Part shown: one piece after another, positions 15,687-24,002 of the stretch
Position numbering within the stretch: position 1 is the stretch's first letter
How the letters are laid out: the number at the start of each line of letters is the position of its first letter
Program-made: the position numbers and the translations under genes
The notes under the pieces: generated by a model
What the model was told of the DNA's origin: nothing
Seen by the model: only the letters and a program-made list of their open reading frames with translations
Database searches by the model: none
Assembly: GCA_035380045.1 (NCBI GenBank)
Contig: DAOSWM010000044.1
Coordinates: 1-27,289, forward strand
DNA from: DAOSWM01 sp035380045
GTDB taxonomy: Bacteria > Bacteroidota > Bacteroidia > Bacteroidales > Tenuifilaceae
Direction: 5' to 3'
DNA length: 27,289 nucleotides

Positions 15687-16733
15687 TTAACTAACCTGAA
15701 GGTTTTTACCATTATAATTGGTTACCGAGCCCACAACAGCCGATCGGGGAAAACCTTCGTTTTTTAAGTCAGTTAGCATATCGTTAACGTTTTGCTGTTG
15801 GCAGCAAATAAGCAACCCCCCAGAGGTTTGAGCGTCAAGCAGAAGCATTCTGTAGTTATACCCCAAGGTTTCTTGGAATTCGGTATTCTCCTCAACAAAC
15901 TCCTGGTTGCGGAAGCAAGCACCGGGTATACAGCCTAACTCAACCAAATCCATTGCCCCATTAAAAAACGGCACTTTTGTTGACTCAATGTTCATGGATA
16001 CGTTGCTTCCCATGGCCATTTTCAGGGCGTGCCCAAGCAAGCTAAAACCTGTGACATCGGTTGCACACTTTACGTTGTACTTCTGCATAACCTGTGCTCC
16101 CTTCCTATTGAGCTGTTTCATGCTATCAAGCACAACCTGGTAGTTTATATCGCTAACCTCGCCCAACCTTTTTCCGGCAATAACAACTCCAGCACCAACC
16201 GGTTTTGTAAGAATCAGAACATCGCCGGGTTTGGCTGCTGCATTGGTAATAACCCGATTAGGATGAATGGAGCCGGTAACGGCAAGGCCGAACTTTGGCA
16301 CATCGTCAACTATGGTGTGGCCACCAACAATAACCCCTCCGGCTTCGATTACCTTATCGGTGCCCCCCCAGATAATCTGCTTCAGAATTTTCAAATCGAC
16401 ACCGGCTGGGAATGCAACAATATTGAGCGCAGTTAGAACCTCTCCCCCCATGGCGTACACATCGCTAAGCGCGTTGGCCGCAGCTATTTGTCCGAACTCA
16501 TACGGATCGGAGCACACCGGTGAGAAGAAATCGGTTGTTTGGATGAGTGCAAGTTCATCGGTAATTTTATAAACTCCGGCATCGTCGTGGGTTTCGATAT
16601 CTACCAAAAGGTTTTTGTGAGGAGTTTTCGGCAAACCGGCAAGCGCCTCGCTCAGCTCACGAGCTGATAGTTTAGCAGAGCAGCCTCCATACTCAACAGT
16701 GCTAAGTAAATCAAAGGGTTTCACTTCATCCAT
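15687..16733 (-). CDS. selD: Selenophosphate synthase (selenide, water dikinase)
   Basis: The 348-residue SelD makes selenophosphate from selenide and ATP. The N-terminal catalytic pair is C18 and K21 (GGCSAK), so it is a Cys form and not a selenoprotein. ATP/metal-binding landmarks are DDAGVY, TDFFSPV, NALSDVYAMGG and GGHTIVDD, and the later DVTGFSLLGH and DAQTSGGLL are typical. It overlaps the end of the DUF3343 gene by 13 bp, so translation is probably coupled. It is the last gene of a csd-like/yedF/DUF3343/selD cassette. No selA, selB, selenocysteine tRNA or selU is seen in the window, so what uses the selenophosphate is open. Confidence 0.95.
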   Translation of the reverse strand: MDEVKPFDLLSTVEYGGCSAKLSARELSEALAGLPKTPHKNLLVDIETHDDAGVYKITDELALIQTTDFFSPVCSDPYEFGQIAAANALSDVYAMGGEVLTALNIVAFPAGVDLKILKQIIWGGTDKVIEAGGVIVGGHTIVDDVPKFGLAVTGSIHPNRVITNAAAKPGDVLILTKPVGAGVVIAGKRLGEVSDINYQVVLDSMKQLNRKGAQVMQKYNVKCATDVTGFSLLGHALKMAMGSNVSMNIESTKVPFFNGAMDLVELGCIPGACFRNQEFVEENTEFQETLGYNYRMLLLDAQTSGGLLICCQQQNVNDMLTDLKNEGFPRSAVVGSVTNYNGKNLQVS

Positions 16734-16951
16734 ACTTCGTGGATATTAAAATCGATATTTATTAACTTTAAAGTTTCTGCAACCGAATCGTTTCTTGTTA
16801 TTTCTGGGTCAAATCTTATGGACATTCCGCAATCAGAAGAAATATCCTTGGGCGTGGGGATGATGTCAAACTTGAATCCCTTCTCGAGAAGAATTTTTTC
16901 TGCCTTTAAAACGTAGTGTGTTGCCTGAAAAGTAAGAACTGTATAATTCAC
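16721..16951 (-). CDS. DUF3343 small protein of selenium cassette
   Basis: This protein of about 76 residues matches the DUF3343 pattern: a start like NYTVLTFQATHYVLKAEKIL, then FDIIPTPKDISSDCGMSIRF. DUF3343 proteins are often found next to yedF and selD, and Cys at SSDCG is conserved. Their function is unknown; a role in handling reduced sulfur or selenium is inferred from context. I chose a GTG start at 16951, as an upstream start would run far into yedF. It begins 20 bp after yedF and overlaps selD. Confidence 0.8.
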   Translation of the reverse strand: MNYTVLTFQATHYVLKAEKILLEKGFKFDIIPTPKDISSDCGMSIRFDPEITRNDSVAETLKLINIDFNIHEVWMK

Positions 16952-16971
16952 TATAATATAAACAATTAGAG

Positions 16972-17580
16972 TTATGGGTAAACAACGCTGCTTGCGCTGG
17001 TTAACTTCTCGAGAATATCGTACATGTTGGAAACTATTCCTACTCCAAGCTCCTGCTTTTTCTGGTAGTAATCGAGACATGTTCCGCAAACAAGAATCTC
17101 AACGCCACTCTTTTCGAGTTTTACTAGCGTATCGAGAACCTGAGAATTTTTCAACGTTAAGAAAATTCCCGAATTAAGGAACACAATACTTTGCGGTTGG
17201 CTTGTTGCCTCGGGCAGAGTATTCACAAAAGCTTTCATAAGAATTCGTCCTAACTCCTCAGCACCATCGCCAAGCAATTCTTTCTGAAAAGCGATTACTA
17301 AATTTTTATTGCTGGAGAAGCTTACCTCACAGTACTCCTCTACCGGGGCACTCTCTGGTATCTCGCCCGTTTTCCCAACAAACAGATGAAACACGTTTCC
17401 CTTCAATTCCTGTTTGACTTCCATCCCGTTATCGGTAAGAAAACGGGAAACGTTCTTCATAGAAGTTTCATTATCGATAAGAATTTCTAAGGAATCATTC
17501 TCATCGATTTCGGCCAAGGCTTTCTTGGTCATAATTAAAGGTTTAGGGCAAAGTTCGCCCCGGGCATCAACAACTTTCAT
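16972..17580 (-). CDS. yedF: Selenium metabolism protein YedF (TusA domain plus DsrE-like domain)
   Basis: The 202-residue protein has an N-terminal SirA/TusA domain (about 1-75) with the active-site C11 in GELCPKP, and a C-terminal DsrE-like domain (about 90-200) with the CGTC motif near VCGTCLDYY. It matches the YedF family named as a marker of selenium trafficking in genomes with selD, and may carry a perselenide or persulfide on Cys between the desulfurase-like enzyme and SelD. That transfer role is inference. It starts 11 bp after the csd-like gene. Confidence 0.92.
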   Translation of the reverse strand: MKVVDARGELCPKPLIMTKKALAEIDENDSLEILIDNETSMKNVSRFLTDNGMEVKQELKGNVFHLFVGKTGEIPESAPVEEYCEVSFSSNKNLVIAFQKELLGDGAEELGRILMKAFVNTLPEATSQPQSIVFLNSGIFLTLKNSQVLDTLVKLEKSGVEILVCGTCLDYYQKKQELGVGIVSNMYDILEKLTSASSVVYP

Positions 17581-17591
17581 TTACTGTGAAC

Positions 17592-18734
17592 TTATTTTGT
17601 AATTTTTTTGATTGCATCAATAGTGTAAGAAATTTGCTCCTCGGTTGTAAATCCGCCAAGGCTGAAGCGCACTGTTCCCTGCGGGAAAGTTCCCAGCGAA
17701 TTATGAGCCAGCGGAGAACAATGCAATCCGGCGCGGGTCATTATTCCATACTCTTTGTCGAGAATGGTTGACAGTTCGCTTGGAACAATTCCGTCAACAT
17801 TTACAGACACTAAAGGAAGGCGCTCCTCGTTGGAATCGGGTCCGTATATTTTAACTCTGCTAATCGACTTTAACTCATCGATGAGCATTTGAGTTAGTCC
17901 CAAAACCTGTGCACGAATATTTTCAATCCCCTTCCCCATAACATACTCTAACCCGGCTTTTAACCCAATGATTCCAACCGTATTTGGAGTTCCTGCCTCC
18001 AGCCTGTCGGGGTAGATTTGCGGGTGAGTGTCGAGTTCTGATTTGCTTCCCGATCCTCCGTGGATAAATGTGTTGACCTCTACGTTACTTTTAATACAAA
18101 GCCCGCCAGTTCCCGGGGGACCATACAACTTTTTATGGCCGGTAAACGCCAGAATGTCAATATTATCCTTTTGAATATCGATCGGAACAAATCCGGCAGT
18201 TTGAGCGGCATCGACCATAAAAAGAACACCCTTGGAACGGCAAATTTCGCCCATTTTTCTAATAGGCATTACTGTTCCCGACACATTCGAGCCGTGGATT
18301 GTAACTACCAGTTTTGTGTTGGGACGAAAACTTTTGGTAAATTCTTCGACATTTACATTGCCTTTAGAATCACAAGGGACAATAGTAACATCGATTAGAC
18401 CTTCGTTTTCAATGTGTTTTAATGGGCGCCGAACGGAATTGTGCTCCATGTGGGTGATGATAACGTGATCACCCTTTTTTAAAATTCCATTTACAGCAAT
18501 ATTGATTGCAAGGGTTGAATTTGCTGAAAAAACCACCCTATCGGATGAATCGGCGTTAAAAAAGTTAGCAATTAACTCGCGGGTTTCAAAAACTTCCCTA
18601 GCTGCTTTTAGTGCTAAGTGATGGCCGGAGCGTCCGGGACTTGCGCCGTAACTTGTTAAATAGCCGCTCATTGCCTCAACAACTGAGGCTGGTTTTGGCC
18701 ATGAGGTAGCAGAATTATCGAGGTAAACTTCCAT
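17592..18734 (-). CDS. Cysteine desulfurase / selenocysteine lyase-like class V aminotransferase
   Basis: The 380-residue PLP enzyme has the Schiff-base lysine K201 in FTGHKKLYG and a reactive Cys C339 in RAGLHCSPLAH. It belongs to the family, first noted in an Enterococcus faecalis selenium locus (TIGR01977), associated with selD and yedF. It should release S or Se from Cys or selenocysteine as a carried persulfide or perselenide. I chose the ATG at 18734 (MEVYLDNSATS), 4 bp after the peptidase stop; a TTG at 18746 would overlap it. The direct substrate, Cys or Sec, cannot be told from sequence alone. Confidence 0.85.
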   Translation of the reverse strand: MEVYLDNSATSWPKPASVVEAMSGYLTSYGASPGRSGHHLALKAAREVFETRELIANFFNADSSDRVVFSANSTLAINIAVNGILKKGDHVIITHMEHNSVRRPLKHIENEGLIDVTIVPCDSKGNVNVEEFTKSFRPNTKLVVTIHGSNVSGTVMPIRKMGEICRSKGVLFMVDAAQTAGFVPIDIQKDNIDILAFTGHKKLYGPPGTGGLCIKSNVEVNTFIHGGSGSKSELDTHPQIYPDRLEAGTPNTVGIIGLKAGLEYVMGKGIENIRAQVLGLTQMLIDELKSISRVKIYGPDSNEERLPLVSVNVDGIVPSELSTILDKEYGIMTRAGLHCSPLAHNSLGTFPQGTVRFSLGGFTTEEQISYTIDAIKKITK

Positions 18735-18738
18735 TTTC

Positions 18739-20901
18739 CTACTCAATTATTGTCATTTCATCAATTAGGTGCGAAGCACCTGCAAACTTATCAATAACAA
18801 AGAGGGCGTAACGAATATCGAGCGAAATATTCCTGCACACCTTGGGGTCGAACTTAATGTCGCTCATGGTTCCCTCCCAAACACGGTCGAAATTTACGCC
18901 AATAAGTTGCCCTTCGGCATTCAGCACAGGACTTCCAGAGTTCCCTCCCGAAGTATGATTAGTAGCAACGAATGCAACGGGAACCGTTCCGTTAACCTCC
19001 CAGCGGCCATAATTCTTTGAATTATACAACTCAGTGAGCTTTTCGGGAACAACGTAATCGTAAACACCCATTTTCCCCTTCTCAATTATTCCGTCGAGAG
19101 TGGTAAAATGGGAGTATTCAACACCATCGCGGGGAAGGTATCCTGCTACATGCCCATAGGCAACCCGTAGGGTTGAATTCGCATCGGGGTAGAATTTTCT
19201 ATCGGTTTGCATCTCCATTAAACCACCTAAGTAGCTGCGGTATAGCAAGTCTAATTCTGAATTAATCTCTCTAAGCGGGCTATAAACATTGGCAGAAAAA
19301 ATTGAATCGTACTGAGAACTCAACATGAACACTGCATCGTTTTTAAATACCTGTGCTGCTTTCGTATCGGCATTGGTGAGGTAGTAGATTAGCTTTGTGC
19401 TATCGGAAAATACGGACCCATTCAGCATTTCTTCTGCAAAATTGTACCAATCCTTTTCGTTAAAACCAGAAACCTTGTCCCTAAGCAGGTTAGGCTGAAG
19501 TTCCTGTGGTGCTGCACTGGTAAATACCTTCAGCATTTGCACAAACACGTCTCTATCGATTGGCAGGTAGTAATCCTTATAAAAGCTTCTAGTACGCTCA
19601 ATTAAGCTGGTCGCTCTTTCTGAGGCCTTGGCTAAATCGGGTTCACCACCAGTATTAAACTCACTTACAAAAGAGCTAAAGTAACCGGCAAACCTTAACA
19701 TTTCAACGGAACGGAAAGCCTCCCAACCCAAAATGCTGGCATTGTTTAACGCGCTGTACTGCGCGTAAAGCTCAGCAAAACGGGGGATAATGTGGCCATA
19801 CTTCTCTTTCCGGTCGGGCGATTGGCTTACCCATTCAGCAAACTGCTGCTCAAGCGTCTGCTTCTCCTCAACTGTTTTGAGCCTAATTAATCCGTTACGC
19901 TCACCAATCCACTTTTTCCATCCGTTGGCAACCCCGGCATGCTTGCTGGCGTACTTGATGCGAACCGTATCGTTAGTCACCATGTAGGAATCGAAAATAT
20001 CGAGCCTTGTTTCGCGAAGCGAAATTCGTAGCGGATTAACTTCGTCAACAATATTTTTCACCGCCTGTGATGTTATGTACTGTTGGGTTGTTCCAGGATA
20101 CCCGTAAACCATGGTAAAATCGTTGGGTTGAATTCCCTTTAAAGAGATAGGAAGGAAATGCTTCGGTTTGTAGGGAACGTTATCGGGCGAGTAAGCGGCA
20201 GGTTTATTATCCTTATCGGCGTATATTCGGAACAACGAGAAATCGCCGGTATGGCGAGGCCACATCCAGTTGTCGGTGTCGCCACCGAATTTTCCTATAT
20301 CGGATGGAGGAGCACCAACCAAACGAACATCTAAATATTTTTCGAATACGAAAAGGAAATACTGGTTTCCGTAGAACATTGGAGCAACCCTAGCTGTATA
20401 GTGGGTCCCATTGGTCACCGAGTCAATAATTGCGCTGGAATTATCAGCAACAATCTGGCTACGTGTAGCTTCGTCCATTGAATCGTTATAACCTTTCAAT
20501 ACTTTTTCGGTTACATCCTCAATACTTTTCAGGAAAGTAACCGTAAGGTTTGGGTTGGGAAGCTCCTCGTTGCGAGACATAGCCCAGAACCCATCGGAAA
20601 GGTAATCGTTCTCAACGGTTGAATGGCTTTGAATAACTCCATATCCACAGTGATGGTTTGTAATTATCAGACCGTCGGGAGAAATGAGTTCTCCGGTACA
20701 TCCGCGGCCAAAATGAACGATTGCGTCTTTTATGCTCGGCTGGTTGATACTGTAAATATCCTCTGCAGTAAGCTTAAATCCTTTGCTCTGCATGTCAGCA
20801 ATATTGTACTTTGCAATAAGCGACGGAATCCACATGCCCTCATCGGCACGAACAAACAGTATACTTAGAACGAGAGTTAGTAGAAGTAATGAACGTTTCA
20901 T
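18739..20901 (-). CDS. S46 family dipeptidyl peptidase, DPP11-like (Asp/Glu-specific)
   Basis: The 720-residue periplasmic protease begins with a signal peptide (MKRSLLLLTLVLSILFVRA); the ATG at 20901 was chosen over one 42 bp upstream because it gives this. The catalytic His is in TNHHC (84), an Asp of the HTGDFSLFR segment (about 220) and Ser655 in GGNSGSP. Eighteen residues after Ser, in NFDR, stands Arg (673), which in P. gingivalis DPP11 selects acidic P1 residues where DPP7 has Gly; the Ser655 and Arg673 numbers agree with DPP11. It would release dipeptides with Asp or Glu for amino acid fermentation. It is 13 bp after maf and 4 bp before the csd-like gene. Confidence 0.88.
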   Translation of the reverse strand: MKRSLLLLTLVLSILFVRADEGMWIPSLIAKYNIADMQSKGFKLTAEDIYSINQPSIKDAIVHFGRGCTGELISPDGLIITNHHCGYGVIQSHSTVENDYLSDGFWAMSRNEELPNPNLTVTFLKSIEDVTEKVLKGYNDSMDEATRSQIVADNSSAIIDSVTNGTHYTARVAPMFYGNQYFLFVFEKYLDVRLVGAPPSDIGKFGGDTDNWMWPRHTGDFSLFRIYADKDNKPAAYSPDNVPYKPKHFLPISLKGIQPNDFTMVYGYPGTTQQYITSQAVKNIVDEVNPLRISLRETRLDIFDSYMVTNDTVRIKYASKHAGVANGWKKWIGERNGLIRLKTVEEKQTLEQQFAEWVSQSPDRKEKYGHIIPRFAELYAQYSALNNASILGWEAFRSVEMLRFAGYFSSFVSEFNTGGEPDLAKASERATSLIERTRSFYKDYYLPIDRDVFVQMLKVFTSAAPQELQPNLLRDKVSGFNEKDWYNFAEEMLNGSVFSDSTKLIYYLTNADTKAAQVFKNDAVFMLSSQYDSIFSANVYSPLREINSELDLLYRSYLGGLMEMQTDRKFYPDANSTLRVAYGHVAGYLPRDGVEYSHFTTLDGIIEKGKMGVYDYVVPEKLTELYNSKNYGRWEVNGTVPVAFVATNHTSGGNSGSPVLNAEGQLIGVNFDRVWEGTMSDIKFDPKVCRNISLDIRYALFVIDKFAGASHLIDEMTIIE

Positions 20902-20914
20902 AAGTTTTGTAGAT

Positions 20915-21532
20915 TTATTGTTTACTATTTTTTTCAATTTCATTCAAAATATCGAGGAGCTCGCAGTATAACTTCTGAACGGGAAGCCCCATTACGTTGA
21001 AGTAAGAGCCATCAATACGGTCAATTCCTATATAACCAATCCACTCCTGAATTCCGTATGCCCCTGCCTTATCGTAGGGTTTGAAGGTATCGATGTAGTA
21101 ATCAATTTCTTCATCCTTCAATTGGCGGAAATGCACGTCGGTTTCAGAAATAAACGACCTTGCTGCCAAAGGGTTTGAAATTGCAACTCCCGTAACAACA
21201 ACATGTTTCCTTCCGGAGAGGAGTTTCAAAATTCTTACCGCATCCTCCCTATTTATTGGTTTTTCAACCACCGAATTTTCACACCAAACTATTGTATCAG
21301 AAGTAATTAATATGTCATTTATTTTGAGCCCAGACAGGAATGGTTCTGCCTTTTTTCTTGCAAGAAATTCAGGAATTTGTTCGTAGGAAAGATTTTGTGG
21401 GTAAGTTTCATCTTCACTGTTGCCTAACCGTACTTCGAAAGTCAACCCCAACTCTTTGAGGAGATGCTGTCTGCGAGGTGATTGGGACGCTAGAATTACA
21501 TTGTACTTTTTTAGACGTTGGTTTAGAACCAT
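20915..21532 (-). CDS. maf: Maf-like nucleotide pyrophosphatase
   Basis: The 205-residue protein has the Maf signature ASQSPRRQHLLKELG (15-29), the substrate Asp in TSDTIVW (D79), a GRKHVVVTGVA segment and the late YDKAGAYGIQEW and IDGSYFNVMGLP. Maf proteins hydrolyse nucleoside triphosphates such as dTTP and UTP and modified pyrimidines. It follows the UbiA-family gene by 20 bp in a block (DUF2520, kdsC, ubiA, maf) that I recall as recurrent in Bacteroidota. Confidence 0.93.
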   Translation of the reverse strand: MVLNQRLKKYNVILASQSPRRQHLLKELGLTFEVRLGNSEDETYPQNLSYEQIPEFLARKKAEPFLSGLKINDILITSDTIVWCENSVVEKPINREDAVRILKLLSGRKHVVVTGVAISNPLAARSFISETDVHFRQLKDEEIDYYIDTFKPYDKAGAYGIQEWIGYIGIDRIDGSYFNVMGLPVQKLYCELLDILNEIEKNSKQ

Positions 21533-21552
21533 TTGTAAAGAAATGATTTAAA

Positions 21553-22518
21553 TTATGCTACCAGAAAACGAAAAAAAACTGAGTACAGAATTCCGGCAAG
21601 CATTACCAGTTTGGACATTGTGCTCACCGAATGGTACTCCTTCTTACTATCGGCTAATAAAATTTTAGCCAGCAAAAGGAACATGGGTACCACAAGAGCA
21701 ATTAGCAAATAGAAAAGCGAAAAATAGTCGAACTCGCCGCTTGGTAAAAAGTTCAAGTGCGCTCCGAACAAGTAGGTAAGAAGAACTATGGTGAAAAGGA
21801 TAATTCCAGCCGAAATAATTTTTGTATTCTTAACGCCCAGCACAACCGGAAGCGTATTTCGACCATACTCAAGGTCGCCCTCGAAATCCTCAACATCCTT
21901 CACAATTTCACGAAACAATGTTAGCAAGAACGCAAAGATTGCGTAACCACCAACCCAGTATATAATATCGTTAAAAGCCGATGGGGTAAAAATGAGTGTT
22001 TGCCAGTATGCCTTGTAAAGCTCAGGCAGTTCGAATAGCAGCACCATAAGTGGAACCAAGGCAGTAAAAACAGCAACAATAATATTGCCAATTAAAAATT
22101 GGCGCTTATAGGTAGTTGAGTAAAACCAAAGCATTCCGGGAATAAACAGGAATACCGCTGAAAGGAAAGGTTTACTTATTGCAAAGGAAACCAGAACTCC
22201 GAAAAATACGCCAATTGCGTTCAGTACCCAATGAAGACTAATGGCAACTCTACGTGAGAGTGTTCGTCCTACCACTACGGTTTGTGGACGGTTTACTAAA
22301 TCGGTTTTGGTATCGAAGTAATCGTTGATTACGTAACCTGCTGCAGTAATAAAAACAGTAGAAAGCACCATGAACAGGAAGAACACCTCGCTGAGCTGCA
22401 AGTCCATTCCTTTTTGAAGAAGCAAGGGTTTTACAATAAAAAACCGGATTAAATACTGCGTTATAGCTACAATAATCAGGTTCTTAATTCTAACAACTCG
22501 AAGAATGCTTGCAACCAT
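21553..22518 (-). CDS. UbiA-family prenyltransferase
   Basis: The 321-residue membrane protein has about eight to nine hydrophobic segments and the two Asp-rich motifs of the family: NDYFDTKTD (65-73) and DVEDFEGD (208-215). It transfers a polyprenyl group to an acceptor. Bacteroidota members in this context are often called geranylgeranylglycerol-phosphate geranylgeranyltransferase, but the acceptor is not shown by the sequence. It starts 3 bp after kdsC, so the two are probably translated together. Confidence 0.85.
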   Translation of the reverse strand: MVASILRVVRIKNLIIVAITQYLIRFFIVKPLLLQKGMDLQLSEVFFLFMVLSTVFITAAGYVINDYFDTKTDLVNRPQTVVVGRTLSRRVAISLHWVLNAIGVFFGVLVSFAISKPFLSAVFLFIPGMLWFYSTTYKRQFLIGNIIVAVFTALVPLMVLLFELPELYKAYWQTLIFTPSAFNDIIYWVGGYAIFAFLLTLFREIVKDVEDFEGDLEYGRNTLPVVLGVKNTKIISAGIILFTIVLLTYLFGAHLNFLPSGEFDYFSLFYLLIALVVPMFLLLAKILLADSKKEYHSVSTMSKLVMLAGILYSVFFRFLVA

Positions 22519-22521
22519 ACT

Positions 22522-23043
22522 TTACTGTTTAAAGTTTTTGGTGTTATGCCAAAGTCCTTTCAGCTTCAGCACCTGTTCAATTACATCCCGTACGCAACCT
22601 TTCCCTCCCGGAAAATTTGAAACGTAGTGAGAAACTGCAACAATTTCGGGTGCTGCATCGGCCGGACAGGTAGGGAAGCCAACGCGAACCATAACATCGT
22701 AATCGGGTAAATCGTCGCCCATGTACAGAATTTCTGAAAGTTCAAAACCGTACTTAAACCGAAAATCCTCAAGGGCATCCACCTTGTCGTTCGTTCCGAG
22801 GTAAATGTCGGTAACTCCAAGGTCTCTGAATCGATTACGAACCGATTCGCTCTTGCCTCCAGAAATTATTGCAACCGGAAATCCCTGCTGAACAGCTTTA
22901 TGAACTGCATACCCATCGCGGGTGTTCGATGTTCGAAGCAACTCACCCGAAGGGTGAATTAGTACGGAACCATCGGTAAAAACTCCATCAACATCGAAGG
23001 CAAAAGCCTTCACCCTGTTAAGCTGCTCCTTAAAATTTGTCAT
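22522..23043 (-). CDS. kdsC: KdsC-like HAD phosphatase (KDO 8-phosphate phosphatase)
   Basis: The 173-residue protein of the short, capless HAD class has the nucleophile motif DVDGVFTDG (D17, D19), a Ser/Thr site in ISGGKS and the metal-binding GDDLPD (D110, D111), as in KdsC tetramers. It should remove phosphate from 3-deoxy-D-manno-octulosonate 8-phosphate in lipopolysaccharide inner-core synthesis. The length matches the family. It is 27 bp downstream of the DUF2520 gene. Confidence 0.9.
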   Translation of the reverse strand: MTNFKEQLNRVKAFAFDVDGVFTDGSVLIHPSGELLRTSNTRDGYAVHKAVQQGFPVAIISGGKSESVRNRFRDLGVTDIYLGTNDKVDALEDFRFKYGFELSEILYMGDDLPDYDVMVRVGFPTCPADAAPEIVAVSHYVSNFPGGKGCVRDVIEQVLKLKGLWHNTKNFKQ

Positions 23044-23070
23044 TCAATTATACCATTGAAATATTGTACA

Positions 23071-23868
23071 TTACTCTTCACCATGGCTCAGCTGCCAGAT
23101 GCTGTCGCTTATTGACATGTATATTTCCCGAAGCTCATCGCTCATTGAGCTGAGCATAATAATATGCTTCTTTATTGTTTCGGAATCGCCACGAACAGCA
23201 GGTCCTGTTTGCATTTTCAGGGGATTTCCATCCAACGCTTTTTTGACTGTTTCGCTTACCAGTGGTTTAAGAAGTTCGAAATCAAATCCGTTCTCCTCGG
23301 CAATTACCTGGCTAAGGGCGAGCATATGGTTCACAAAGTTACATGCAAAAACACCCGAAACATGAAGCCATCGGCGAGTTTCAGAATCCATTTCTATAGC
23401 ATTTGCTCCTATAGCTTCAGCAAGAGACGCCAGTAAACTCAAATTATTCTCACTGTTTGCTTCGATGCATAGAGGTATTCCGTGTAAGTTCACCTCACGT
23501 TCAGGTGAGAAAGTTTGGAACGGGTAGAACACACCGTAATTTGCAAACTTGCCTTCAAAAACATCAATGGGCGTACTTCCACTGGTATGCACCACGAGCC
23601 CATCAGCATGGGGAAATTTATCAACAACATCCTGAATTGCTGAATCGGGAACCGCTATTATATAAAGGTGTGCATTACTGAAAATCTCATTTATATTTAA
23701 AGTGAAAGCACAGTTAACCTGTTTCGCCAACTTCTCTGCGTTTAACGATGAGCTACCAACTATTTGAGAAATAGTATGGCCCGCGGCCATAATTCTGAGA
23801 GTTAGGTTCGTTGCCACATTACCGGCACCAACTACAACAATACTAAGAGGTTCTTTTTGTGTTTCCAT
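23071..23868 (-). CDS. Rossmann-like plus DUF2520 domain protein
   Basis: The 265-residue protein has an N-terminal NADP-binding Rossmann domain with GAGNVA at 14-19 and a C-terminal helical DUF2520 domain (RRWLHVSGVFACNFVNHMLA, GPAVRGD). It resembles F420/NADP oxidoreductases and ketopantoate-type dehydrogenases, but its substrate is unknown. It is the first gene of the nine-gene minus-strand run that ends with selD, so the promoter should lie in 23869-23945. Confidence 0.8.
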   Translation of the reverse strand: METQKEPLSIVVVGAGNVATNLTLRIMAAGHTISQIVGSSSLNAEKLAKQVNCAFTLNINEIFSNAHLYIIAVPDSAIQDVVDKFPHADGLVVHTSGSTPIDVFEGKFANYGVFYPFQTFSPEREVNLHGIPLCIEANSENNLSLLASLAEAIGANAIEMDSETRRWLHVSGVFACNFVNHMLALSQVIAEENGFDFELLKPLVSETVKKALDGNPLKMQTGPAVRGDSETIKKHIIMLSSMSDELREIYMSISDSIWQLSHGEE

Positions 23869-23945
23869 ATTATGAGAAGAAGAAACTTTTTAACGTGCTA
23901 AGATAATGGATATATTTTTGTTTTCGAACCAAAAATGGTAAAAGT

Positions 23946-23983
23946 AAAAAACCCCGGAAAGCTTATTAATGGCAATCCGGGGT
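23946..23983 (-). terminator. Intrinsic terminator for the minus-strand gene at 24003
   Basis: ACCCCGGA (23951-23958) pairs with TCCGGGGT (23976-23983) around a 17-nt loop, and on the minus strand the stem is followed by a T run (23946-23951). It separates the unrecognised gene from the nine-gene run. Confidence 0.8.
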
Positions 23984-24002
23984 GAAAAGCATATTTAATA
24001 TC

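Noticed and set aside
15361..15694. Open frames on both strands through the 147-bp inverted-repeat element
   Set aside because: They exist only because the palindrome arms lack stops; the translations mirror each other and have no start context or family.
16952..17089. Longer DUF3343 protein from a start at 17089
   Set aside because: The extra residues lie inside yedF in another frame and do not match the family; the GTG at 16951 gives the usual length.
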